IMG/VR virus record: IMGVR_UViG_3300036770_003673 | Location: 1-37,427 of that record | Length of the DNA: 37,427 nucleotides | Origin: a virus | Strand: one strand, 5' to 3' | Shown here: positions 19,901-26,341 of the stretch, piece after piece | Position numbering within the stretch: the stretch's first letter is position 1 | Layout of the letters: each line of letters begins with the position of its first letter | Program-made: the position numbers and the translations under genes | Notes under the pieces: generated by a model | What the model was told of the DNA's origin: nothing | Seen by the model: only the letters and a program-made list of their open reading frames with translations | Databases searched by the model: none

Positions 19901-22900
19901 GATTTATTGTATGTAGACGATGCCGGTTTAGGTACATGGAGAGTATATAGTCCAGAAATCGAAACCTATGCTAATACTACTCAAACAGTAACTAATGTGC
20001 GTTATGAAAATACCTATAGTATTAGAATAGAAAATTGTGATGCTGGTCCTATGCCTACCACAGTGGCCGGCATTCGTGATGGAGTTACTGCCGACGATGT
20101 AGCCAGTATTGTGAATACATTCTATCAAAAGTATCTACTAAGAAATGCTACACAGGTGGAACTTGATCGGTTTGTAAGTCGTGTGTTTACCGATTTAACT
20201 AAAGAACTAAATCAACATATAGAAAATATTGAAAACGAAATACGTATCAGTGACGAAGCACAACAACTAGTCAGTAGTGGCATGCTTATTCCGCAGATTG
20301 ACACTGGTGAAAGTATAAACTTTACTATTCTCAGCAGCGAAGATACCGAGGACTTATACTGGACCATTGAAGCTATCGAGGACGAAACGTCGGTTAGACC
20401 TGACAATACTTCAGGAAATATTGCTGAAGTATTCTTAGATACAGTTGCAGTAATTAATCCAGTGTACAAGTTCAATCGCGTAAGAGACTATGAGTTACAG
20501 GTTGATGTCGACAGCATTGGTAATGCCTATATCTATAATAACAAAACCAAACATATTTTAGCACGTTTAGACATTTACGATCCAGTTAAAGGAAGATTAT
20601 TAGGTGCTTCGCAACAAGATCTTGATTATACAACCAGCATAGATCCTGCACAGTATAATGCAGCTAGTGCAGTTAATCCTAGCCCATATGACCCATACTA
20701 TGGCTGGAGAGAAGATTATGTAGGTACCTACTGGTGGAATCTTGACAATTGCAGATTTGGTTTTTATGAGCAAGGTAGTCTTGCTTATAGAGAACAGCAC
20801 TGGGGAGAATTATTTCCTGGCAGCAAAGTAGAAGTATATGAATGGATCGAAACAGATGTACTACCAAGCATATATGTTCAACAAGGACGAGATGGCGTTC
20901 CTCTCTATCCTGATGATAGTAATTATACCAGTGTAGTACGTGTAGATCCGGCCAGTAACGGATTTACTACTCGTTATTTCTATTGGGTACGTGCTAAAAC
21001 AGAAAAAACTAATCCTGCTAAACGTCTTAGTGTAGCAGCCATTGAAAAATTTATTGAAAATCCTTTCTCGCAGAATATACCATTTATGGTTGCTCTCAAG
21101 GATAACGCAGTAAGTTTGTTTAATGTTGGTCCTTATGTACAAGGTGATGATAGTGTGCTATACATTAGTAGTAAACGCACTCTCACCGAAAACATTATTC
21201 ATACCGATTTTGGTATCATACAAGAAGGTAATCCCGATACTCCAATTCCTGAAAGACTTGAACAAAAAATTATAGACAGTATCTGTGGCATTGACTCTGA
21301 AGGTAACTTAGTTCCTGACGCAGCCTTGCCTTACACACGCAGGTATGGTATAGAAAATTACCCGCGCCAAAGTGTGATAGTAGATCGTATAGAGGCTAGA
21401 GAAAACGTAATCAAATACATTAACTCGGTGTTGATAAAGCATCCTGTAGCTGACAGGCTAACCGATCTACCAAACGATTACCTAGATAATTTTTATGCAG
21501 TTGACAGACCAGCTGCTAATTCTTACACTGATCAAACGACAAGTTTTGCTGATTTGGCAGCTATAGTAGCCGGGCCAGGTAAACGTGTATTGGTTAATTA
21601 TGATGAAACCATGGGCGACCATTGGTCTATTTACGAAATTTCGATAATTGCTACTAATAGAACAAGTTACATTTTTGATTATGCAGATTTTCAAAAGAGT
21701 TATGCATTTATATTACCTATACAAGTAACTACTAATCCTGCCACCTATACCTATTACGGATTTACTTTGGTTAAAAGACAGGGCTTTGACACAAGAAGAT
21801 ATTGGAGCTTTGTTGATTGGTATGCTGAAGGATTTAGTTCTAGGACTAAACCAAATTACATTGTACCAAATATTACCGAAGTTCATAAATTAGATCTACA
21901 ACATGGTGACATTGTTAAAGTTTATCAACTAAGTGTGTATAGTGAGGTTGCGGCCGCATACAACGGTGACTTCGAAAGTACTGGAGATTTTGAAATTTAT
22001 CAGTACCAGAGTGTAGATGGAATCCTACGTCCAAAATTGATTGGTCTATCCAATGGAACTATACAAATTGGCAAGGAGTTCTATCGTAACTGGGGCTTCG
22101 ATACTGAGCGTTTTGATTCCTTGGGGTTCGATTATAATCTTGATTACGAGTTACGTTGGATCATGAAAGGACTCAAAGAAGACTTACTCGTCAATGATCT
22201 AGAAGTAGAATACAATAAAATCATGTACTATATTATAGATTATATACTCACTGAGCAAAAGTACATTGATTGGTTCTTTAAGACTAGCTTTATTAGCGTA
22301 AAACAATCTATCGAAGGATTTAAGCAGCAACCAGGATTTATTAAAGATCGTCAAAAGAACATCGAAGAATACATTGCCGAGGTTAAACCATATAGAACAA
22401 AGCTTCGTCAATTTATATTAAATTACAGTGAGGTTGATGTATATTCGACTAACATAACCGACTTTGATGTGCCAGCATATTGGGACACTAGACTACAAAC
22501 TTTCAGGCCTCCTAATGGTGACATGGTTTACGATCAACAATTGTTAATGTCTGGTCAATATCAAGATTGGTTACGTAACTATCATTACAGAATTGAACAA
22601 GTAGATATCTACAGCACTGGATATGGATATCGTGGATCTACAGAAACCACATTAGTAGCACCGGAAATAATTTTTAATAGACTTGATTCGGCAATTGGCG
22701 AGGATGCAAAAGCTGAAGTAACACTAGATCCTAGAACTTTCGGCATAGATAATCTTGTACTCACTCAACGCGGAAATCGTTACTTAATGGCACCCGAGGT
22801 ACAAGTAATTGGTAACGGAGGTACTATTGCTAGTGATACAAGAACATTCGACTATGTGGTTACTTCAATTGGGTTGTCTGACACATCGGCTTCGGGAAAA

Positions 22901-25900
22901 ACATATAATACATTTACCCTGCGTAATACCACTGAAAATACGGTATTATGGTCAAGTCCTGCTCGTAGTTATACTATGCATCGTATCCGACGTGTTGACG
23001 GACGGCATGTGTTCACTAGTCAGTATGATGTTTTCGGTAGCATAGATGAAGCTAAACGATTAGCAGTTGATTTAGATAATACCACCAGCGACTATATTGT
23101 AGTAGTGCATACCTACGATGAACCGCAGACTAATAGGTTCTACGGTGGACTAGCTGAAAGCATGTATCGTTGTGGCGCAAGTCGTGCAGTATTTGGTAGC
23201 AGCAATTTCCGTTATCGTAGTGCCTATGTCTTAGTGGGTATTCCTGAATCAGGTGAAGGCAACGGAATTGAAAACTATGCTGGATTAACAAATAACAGTA
23301 CCACTGCATATGCTAGTGTACGTTTTGCACTACGTGGTGGTTATTTGGTCCCACTGGAAGCAGATCCAAGATTATACAGTATCGGAACTGCTATAAGTTT
23401 CCCAACTAATCCTGCACCAAACCAAACCTACACCATGGGTAATAAATCTTGGATTTGGAATGGAACTGGGTGGAATGTAACACGACGTCCAGTGGGATTC
23501 CTAGACGGAGATGTTGCCCCAAGGCGTGCTCAATTAATCGCCAGACTAGAAAATTATACCACACGCAAAATTAAAACCACTATACGTTTTGATAGAGTTT
23601 GGTATACCAGCAGTGTTGTAAATTGGGTAGCTAATGTAGCATACAACCCCGGTACACTATTGAGTTATAATGGTCGTGGTTATCTAGTAGTTAGCAAAAT
23701 GCCAGCAAATTCTAAATTCCAATTTGGTTATGTACAAGAATTAAACAGTGGTACATTTAACAATGCCAATGATAGAATTATGGCTTACTATGTGCCTGAC
23801 ACCGAAACTAACTTAGGCATATCTAAAGACCTAGAACAATTAGTTCCTGGTATCGGTGGTGCCCCAGCCTATGATTTCAGCAGCGACGTGGGACTAGACA
23901 CAATATTAATTGGCGATACTTTTGGTAGCACTGAAGGATTAAATGCCGGGAATATCATACTCAGTGGCGGACGATTTGTTGATGCATTGTTTAGTCATGC
24001 TCCAGAAGAATTAGTACCGGGCAGGACTTATGAAACAGTTGACATTCGTGTAGTTACTTCTAATAGCACTGATACTGGATTTAGATATTTTAAGAATATG
24101 AATGATGTAGTTACAGGCACAGCATTTACTCCGTCAACAGTAACTACATTGGCACTACCATTGTTAGTTACAGATACTAATATCACAGTGACCAATGGCA
24201 GTATCTTAACTATACCTAATCCTGGTGCAGTATTGCCTGGGATCGTCTACATTAATGGAGAGCGTATAAGTTATTATACTAAGGTTGGTAATGTACTAGG
24301 GCAAATTCGTAGAGGCATTGATGGAACCGGTATCGCTCAAACGCATCCATCTGGATCTAGAGTTGAGGATGTTAGCCAGGCTCGTGCTAGTACACTGTAT
24401 CTAACAGACTACACTATACCAGTACCTCCAGTGGTCCCTACACCTGCAGCCATCACAGAGCCGCCGATTCCGGTACCAATACCAACCCCGGTACCAGTGC
24501 CAGTGCCTACACCAATACCAACTCCGGTACCAGTGCCAGTGCCTACACCAACACCTATCCCGCCATTGGTAGTGCCAACATTTACCCCAGGAACATGTCA
24601 GGATGGATACAAATTGGTTTCAAATACATACACAACTTCAACAACAATTACGATTCCACTAGGAGTAACTGCTTTAACGCTAGTAGGAAAAGGATCAGAC
24701 GGAACGCAAATCAACCCACAGTGGGAAAGCTCTTGGACTACAGGCCTGCCAGGTTTTGGTCCGGTCTTTGCCAGAATTGAGCCAACTGCGCCTTCGTTTA
24801 TTACTAGCCTAGATATTGAAAATTCAGCAACTACTTACTATAATAGTATACCATCTTTACGTATCAATGATGGAGGTTTAAGTTGGTTAACCAAAGTGTA
24901 TGTAGCAGGAAGGTTATATGAATTCTATTATGCTGCTAGAGTAAGATTGAAAATCGGTGGCGTCAAAGCCAAATTGGGCAATGGTTGGGGTAGTACTTTT
25001 GCTACCCCAATCAGCGAGCCAAAATTATATGCCATTGATGGCACACAGTACGAAGAATACCGTGGCGGTACCAATGGTGTTGCTGCTGGATTTGACAATA
25101 CAGTGATATTCTACGGTGGACAAAATGGTAATCCTGCACCATTTATGCGTACCACTGTACAAGTAACACCGCAAGCTACTTATAGCTTAAGCATTCCGCC
25201 TGGTGGCAGTATCAGAGTAGAATACTGTGAGCCAGTTAGTTTGCCAGTGGTATCCGTCCAACCCAATGGAGACGCTGTGTTTACTACACCCGGCGCCTTT
25301 ACATGGACTTGTCCTGATGATGTTACAAAGATCAGTGTATTAGCTGTTGGCGGAGGTGGTGGCGGTGGTTATGCTGCTGAAGGTCAGGGCGGCGGGGGCG
25401 GCGGAGGCGGCGGCCTAGGTTGGATCAACAATTATACAGTGGTTCCCGGTACTACATATACCGTAGTAGTAGGCAATGGTGGATCAGCTGGTTACAACGT
25501 CGACGGTGGCAACGGCGGAGATAGTTACTTTATATCAACTGCAACTGTAGCCGGATTCGGGGGACGCGGCGGAGTAAAAAGTATTAACCTAACAGCTGGA
25601 GCCGGACAAGGTGGCTTGTTTGCTGGACAAGGCGGTGGGGCTGGTGGTAACGGAGGCCAAGAAGTACTAGGCTACGGCACTGGTGGCGGCGGAGCTGGTG
25701 GTTATGCTGGAGCCGGTGGTGCTGGAGGTAACTTTGGTAAAGCCGGCTCTGATGGATTCGGGGGAGGTGGTGGTGGCGGTGCCGGTGAGTACAGCGCAGC
25801 CGGACCCAGCGCTGGTGGTGGCGGTGGTGTAGGGTTATATGGACAAGACATCAATGGCGCCGGCGGAAAATACAATCCAAATCCAACAGAAAGAAGAGGT

Positions 25901-26107
25901 CTAGGTGGTAGCAATGGACAGAATGCTAGCATTGGCGAAGGTAAACTCAGCCAGGGCGGACTATATGGCGGTGGTGGTTCTGGTGGCAGTGCTGCTACAA
26001 TTAAGATGGGCGGCGAAGGTGGTTCTGGTGCTGTAAGAATTTTATGGGGCCCAAGTAGAAAGTTTCCTGGTACTGATGTAAATACCAGCGAAGGAACAAG
26101 CTCTTAA
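10910..26107 (+). CDS. Giant 5065-residue baseplate/fibre structural protein
   Basis: One frame is open for 15.2 kb. The start follows TAACGGA closely. Domains I can see, by residue: 1-165 N-terminal module (FLPQVFQTDTNKKFLGSTLD) known from structural proteins of aquatic T4-like phages; 168-245 cupredoxin-like; 1425-1662 LamG-type lectin fold; about 1838 GFTDKQYIQVLAEQF; 2133-2173 CBM5/12-like; about 2234 KFYQGMIKHKGTLNAMEAL, weakly like T4 gp7; 2426-2538 three short beta repeats (LEYxIESP type); 2540-2740 SGNH-hydrolase-like; 2843-2914 and 3050-3117 DUF4214-like pair; a fourth beta repeat near 3145; 4024-4125 ILEI/PANDER-like; about 4238 second CBM-like; 4503-4560 Pro linker; 4803-5058 glycine-rich C terminus ending GAVRILWGPSRKF. 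Its place after gp6 and its ends suggest wedge attachment at the N terminus and host contact at the C terminus. gp7 equivalence is only a guess. Confidence 0.85.
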   Translation: MAVNRRTINFLPQVFQTDTNKKFLGSTLDQLISEPDLKKINGFIGRKLSPSLRGNDNYIVETNSDRQNYQLEPTIVARDSNQDVEFVATYSDIINKISFYGGITNDHSRLFESEYYNFDPHIDLDKFVNYSQYHWVPEGPEVVTISSRAPIQGNTITFTRSGNNYLTNQTGSVANPTIYIVRGQSYTFTISHTPTQGNLWIQSEPGRSGVKQYAVGISSRSVLGISNNGINTGNVSITIPDRTSQDQYLDLDLFEAVDYALSGSFTAVDGATWTSSLNIGGQTFFADNRYVIFTTSSTSAADWTNRSSTVVDSTQRRGIWRTNLVQLPGDAAPKIHLTFVKSIPANSRVAVKSGSREGFEYFVNSTGLFEQIPDLTAPLDILYYQNSLNESCRGEIRILDHGRILDIDRDIVGNESYITPQGQVLRDGMLLYFDDTVFPEQYRQRYFYVEGVGQRIVLVPQDQLPAIETISVDYITINRSSIDRNPWSRCNRWFHADLLGHLSEQRLIETRAKRPIIEFEPNLQLYNYGRVNLAIVDYLFDENTYINVNGVQTVFTNASTVINNATYESLENTFTFPLKQGQLCIFANDVSNTVKQRVYRLDYVDQSGSSSFNGTIAGEATGVQGSYKIISGNADNTTSFAIELGIGYDLFTKTNVYLGRVSDINGNYELTLDRPLTVNLVKADGIKFIKPRALLTVLHTAEYYHSVSVRSGLNQGESFYWYQKIYSDPASTVSAPIITLVDHWRRAQTKNQTNQEPLFDIILDNTAQFTGTNLQVKNISLGHELFFEKNVSFTNANQTFRDSKFAGTPLFSYTRGNTPIDPYLNFNLEYISSADFIGDINFTNNYNSDMFEYRGLDSNRNISLVSGKIDVGYIRRNRGLDDNEFDKFTMWSSVGITERNRFIADTTKQYQHISAVYDGITSYFNIDTEPAQEHSEAESEPNIKVFVNNRFVPRLRLGMSPAYQFERVGVANAVKIDQRILSFNDNIDILVYSKKAGRKGYYQIPTNLEFNPNNSEIGSMSMGQLRNHLNVIGQNIKGLIGDINGNSNITNFDYARRPGTILQHSSLFALAPLFLVGQQANFIDALDAARRDYTRFKHKFLELSGTLNGISSDNIVDSVDRIIDAINSSKNPLNFPYYYSDMLPVGSKYVTKTFTIKSTISRSFIADRDLSTVRGLLVYLNGVQLTKVFDYNISGFTIELTNSVTIAVNDKLILREYANTDGCYVPETPTKLGLYPKFQPLKFLDNTYRDDIYVIQGHDGSLTPAFNDFRDDLLLEFERRIYNNIKIDYNPENFDIWSNIPGKFRNTDYSLTEFNRVLNTEFLRWAGNNHLDYTLNDTYLANDQFSYNYNRASDIDGQSVPGYWRGIYKYYFDTDRPHSHPWEMFGYTLKPTWWDNTYSWTDTAKRSLLISAVRSGQPSPVIANGLQLYYDWGNTDCYSQGNTFLNLVDSTRNNGYLKNNIKYSSEHGGIMRTGGYNSGISNSVGDRIDIETYAGGTDRFGNGDFTIGFWVKKLEGPAGSKLLSTGSAGALSGNDDKCIWQFYISDQGFYWWNSSGGSTNNIQALGSFVETGVWQFVTVTYQYNNSGNNTVRCYINGKQKLTATVSTGTHDYVDRTAENSLQYTLGGGYSSSCMTTNTKAEFGPFMLYNRTLTAEEVDFNYRASSSRFEFGVNTRRSDLYRRPRFSEIVPVGTDGNLIPPMGLIVQNFNTQTFSRSFSVGDHGPVESAWRRTSDYVFALQKAMALLKPAQYFGRLFDISSYGPQSIGGDRQFANFASHKRHNINQISVLGTPTDTDVARPIGYINWVYSYLIGLGIDPVTKLTGLLQNTDVNLVHKLGGFTDKQYIQVLAEQFSPGSVSESVIIPDENYQIQLNKSVPVDRAVYSAVIVEKSNQGWTVTGYNLRNPFFTIIPSETSGTYYNISVLDTAATIYQQFRSEKIIIPYGFEFTSRQQVVDFLVSYQRFLVAQGFVFDNYDNTLAVVRDWILSAKEFLTWSLQGWGPGNVLVLSPVVDKLNIVSTDAVVDSLVNSVYDSQLMGPNFNVLKKNDFSVLRDNSRTSIYTISGQTVAFADLSLVQYEHVMIFDNVTVFNDILYKPELGNRQYRLKLVGSKTDNWDGQLTPPGFLHVDSRYQAWQPNQEYRKGDSVEYRNRVYVAMQNISPDVNFNFNSWKESDTIVESGLVPNFALLASRLTEFYNVDSETLDENLARFSSGLIGYRTRTYLSELGLDETSQLKFYQGMIKHKGTLNAMEALIKGDFDDISSSIQLYEEWGARLGEYGAIDANPELTMMIRESVFNRNPTSFEFLNYNQTPDSSSIPAVYPNQLLNMSADFDPHLFLNRNSQNHKLVEDLDLRIKTRLAKIELFGDNLICGTQPSELVAYSISVVENLGYDIDVLGSTTYGVQLLDDNGLIFDSRSVGDAITIAAKSTLSVEDLEYVIESPTELDRQLQADNEIDFTVSSAYPGQPLTISVRSKQLIEKLEYSIESPTQEDVFADRVVDIRVLDRVRAGQEIGFSVMSIKTTETLYWSIETPNEGESYTFTYLESPDGCKVKEDGNIDRVGQRVDEPVDYLLYSALTDDSLISVTTRSVGGSTSSELFAGTDGANGPWPDDIDADIVIINHGLNDAKQRIEVDYYKNTLENIRANLNRKTAIIWVLPPPVNMSLPTENGLIDPRTNWNKTGVLEQYRNAMREVAVLGGDYVVDPAEIPNWQDYLDVDPMIPNQHGYRALVRELLAPAVRTAIRDRNQGNQESYENDVITAGYVKNDEVHKQIFDISKYSFTSIDLSKFETGYKIWLAKDFNHEWQVYRLLQNEFVVQSMQPDLDNKITVNLWKGPPLDTTVTGTRDGFTADDVAAIVNSWYLKYAYRNGEQGGLDYWVGEYINRGIELNDLEVIFRNIVYQFINSGQELSQQYHGIVEGDIIAIRGVADGLDGVYRVLYSDNSTVTIQGTQEQNNFLNNSDTYGLNSTIFDFQPMRFDDMNHLRKTKPKRAWMADDLLYVDDAGLGTWRVYSPEIETYANTTQTVTNVRYENTYSIRIENCDAGPMPTTVAGIRDGVTADDVASIVNTFYQKYLLRNATQVELDRFVSRVFTDLTKELNQHIENIENEIRISDEAQQLVSSGMLIPQIDTGESINFTILSSEDTEDLYWTIEAIEDETSVRPDNTSGNIAEVFLDTVAVINPVYKFNRVRDYELQVDVDSIGNAYIYNNKTKHILARLDIYDPVKGRLLGASQQDLDYTTSIDPAQYNAASAVNPSPYDPYYGWREDYVGTYWWNLDNCRFGFYEQGSLAYREQHWGELFPGSKVEVYEWIETDVLPSIYVQQGRDGVPLYPDDSNYTSVVRVDPASNGFTTRYFYWVRAKTEKTNPAKRLSVAAIEKFIENPFSQNIPFMVALKDNAVSLFNVGPYVQGDDSVLYISSKRTLTENIIHTDFGIIQEGNPDTPIPERLEQKIIDSICGIDSEGNLVPDAALPYTRRYGIENYPRQSVIVDRIEARENVIKYINSVLIKHPVADRLTDLPNDYLDNFYAVDRPAANSYTDQTTSFADLAAIVAGPGKRVLVNYDETMGDHWSIYEISIIATNRTSYIFDYADFQKSYAFILPIQVTTNPATYTYYGFTLVKRQGFDTRRYWSFVDWYAEGFSSRTKPNYIVPNITEVHKLDLQHGDIVKVYQLSVYSEVAAAYNGDFESTGDFEIYQYQSVDGILRPKLIGLSNGTIQIGKEFYRNWGFDTERFDSLGFDYNLDYELRWIMKGLKEDLLVNDLEVEYNKIMYYIIDYILTEQKYIDWFFKTSFISVKQSIEGFKQQPGFIKDRQKNIEEYIAEVKPYRTKLRQFILNYSEVDVYSTNITDFDVPAYWDTRLQTFRPPNGDMVYDQQLLMSGQYQDWLRNYHYRIEQVDIYSTGYGYRGSTETTLVAPEIIFNRLDSAIGEDAKAEVTLDPRTFGIDNLVLTQRGNRYLMAPEVQVIGNGGTIASDTRTFDYVVTSIGLSDTSASGKTYNTFTLRNTTENTVLWSSPARSYTMHRIRRVDGRHVFTSQYDVFGSIDEAKRLAVDLDNTTSDYIVVVHTYDEPQTNRFYGGLAESMYRCGASRAVFGSSNFRYRSAYVLVGIPESGEGNGIENYAGLTNNSTTAYASVRFALRGGYLVPLEADPRLYSIGTAISFPTNPAPNQTYTMGNKSWIWNGTGWNVTRRPVGFLDGDVAPRRAQLIARLENYTTRKIKTTIRFDRVWYTSSVVNWVANVAYNPGTLLSYNGRGYLVVSKMPANSKFQFGYVQELNSGTFNNANDRIMAYYVPDTETNLGISKDLEQLVPGIGGAPAYDFSSDVGLDTILIGDTFGSTEGLNAGNIILSGGRFVDALFSHAPEELVPGRTYETVDIRVVTSNSTDTGFRYFKNMNDVVTGTAFTPSTVTTLALPLLVTDTNITVTNGSILTIPNPGAVLPGIVYINGERISYYTKVGNVLGQIRRGIDGTGIAQTHPSGSRVEDVSQARASTLYLTDYTIPVPPVVPTPAAITEPPIPVPIPTPVPVPVPTPIPTPVPVPVPTPTPIPPLVVPTFTPGTCQDGYKLVSNTYTTSTTITIPLGVTALTLVGKGSDGTQINPQWESSWTTGLPGFGPVFARIEPTAPSFITSLDIENSATTYYNSIPSLRINDGGLSWLTKVYVAGRLYEFYYAARVRLKIGGVKAKLGNGWGSTFATPISEPKLYAIDGTQYEEYRGGTNGVAAGFDNTVIFYGGQNGNPAPFMRTTVQVTPQATYSLSIPPGGSIRVEYCEPVSLPVVSVQPNGDAVFTTPGAFTWTCPDDVTKISVLAVGGGGGGGYAAEGQGGGGGGGGGLGWINNYTVVPGTTYTVVVGNGGSAGYNVDGGNGGDSYFISTATVAGFGGRGGVKSINLTAGAGQGGLFAGQGGGAGGNGGQEVLGYGTGGGGAGGYAGAGGAGGNFGKAGSDGFGGGGGGGAGEYSAAGPSAGGGGGVGLYGQDINGAGGKYNPNPTERRGLGGSNGQNASIGEGKLSQGGLYGGGGSGGSAATIKMGGEGGSGAVRILWGPSRKFPGTDVNTSEGTSS
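24488..24551 (+). repeat. Proline-linker DNA repeat, 36-bp period
   Basis: CCGGTACCAGTGCCAGTGCC and the eight bases that follow occur at 24488 and again at 24524, coding PVPVPVPTP-type sequence. They form the core of a Pro-rich hinge (about 24418-24590) between the body of the giant protein and its C-terminal beta and glycine-rich domains. Confidence 0.8.
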
Positions 26108-26124
26108 TTTCAGGGGTAAAAATT

Positions 26125-26283
26125 ATGATAAATAACGATAGTCCGAATAAAATGCAAGAAGAACTAGAACCGACTCCCCCAGAAAATCATGAACCCGATG
26201 ACAGTGGTGGTATTTTTGTTCAAGGCTTTTTGAAAATATTTGATCCTGAAACTGGAAAGATAATAACACAAGGTCGTGCCTAA
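26125..26283 (+). CDS. Small 52-residue ORF sharing a motif with the next protein
   Basis: This ORF opens 17 bases after the giant gene. CAGGGG (26111-26116) lies 8 bases before its ATG, and it stops two bases before the next ATG, an operon-like fit. The product starts MINNDSPNKMQEELEPTPPE, is acidic and proline-rich in its first half, and ends GFLKIFDPETGKIITQGRA. The GFLKIFDPET part is repeated at the start of the following protein, from nearly identical DNA. I see no known family. It may be a small virion or assembly peptide, or the front of a decayed paralogue. A late-promoter motif overlaps its start, so the stretch could also serve as a leader for the next gene. Confidence 0.5.
   Translation: MINNDSPNKMQEELEPTPPENHEPDDSGGIFVQGFLKIFDPETGKIITQGRA
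26127..26134 (+). promoter_or_regulatory. Candidate late promoter inside the small ORF start
   Basis: GATAAATA matches NATAAATA exactly. It overlaps the start codon of the 52-residue ORF, so transcripts from it could not carry that start; they would give the gene at 26286 a leader of about 145 bases. Chance occurrence in AT-rich DNA is possible. Confidence 0.35.
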
Positions 26284-26341
26284 CCATGGAAAATTCACAG
26301 TATAAGATTGATGGTTTTTTGAAAATATTTGATCCTGAAAC
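26224..26341 (+). repeat. 29-bp direct repeat across two adjacent genes
   Basis: Bases 26224-26252 and 26313-26341 differ at one position only, a silent C/T (GGC/GGT). Both read GFLKIFDPET in frame, one near the end of the small ORF and one near the start of the next protein. The period is 89 bp, which is not a multiple of three; each copy is in its own gene's frame. Confidence 0.9.

Noticed and set aside
24418-24590. Short repeats resembling a CRISPR or tandem regulatory array
   Set aside because: They are in-frame proline-coding repeats within the giant gene, without unique spacers or dyad symmetry.
25702-25932. Minus-strand ORF rich in proline opposite the glycine-rich region
   Set aside because: It is the complement of GGN glycine codons, an expected shadow with no independent support.
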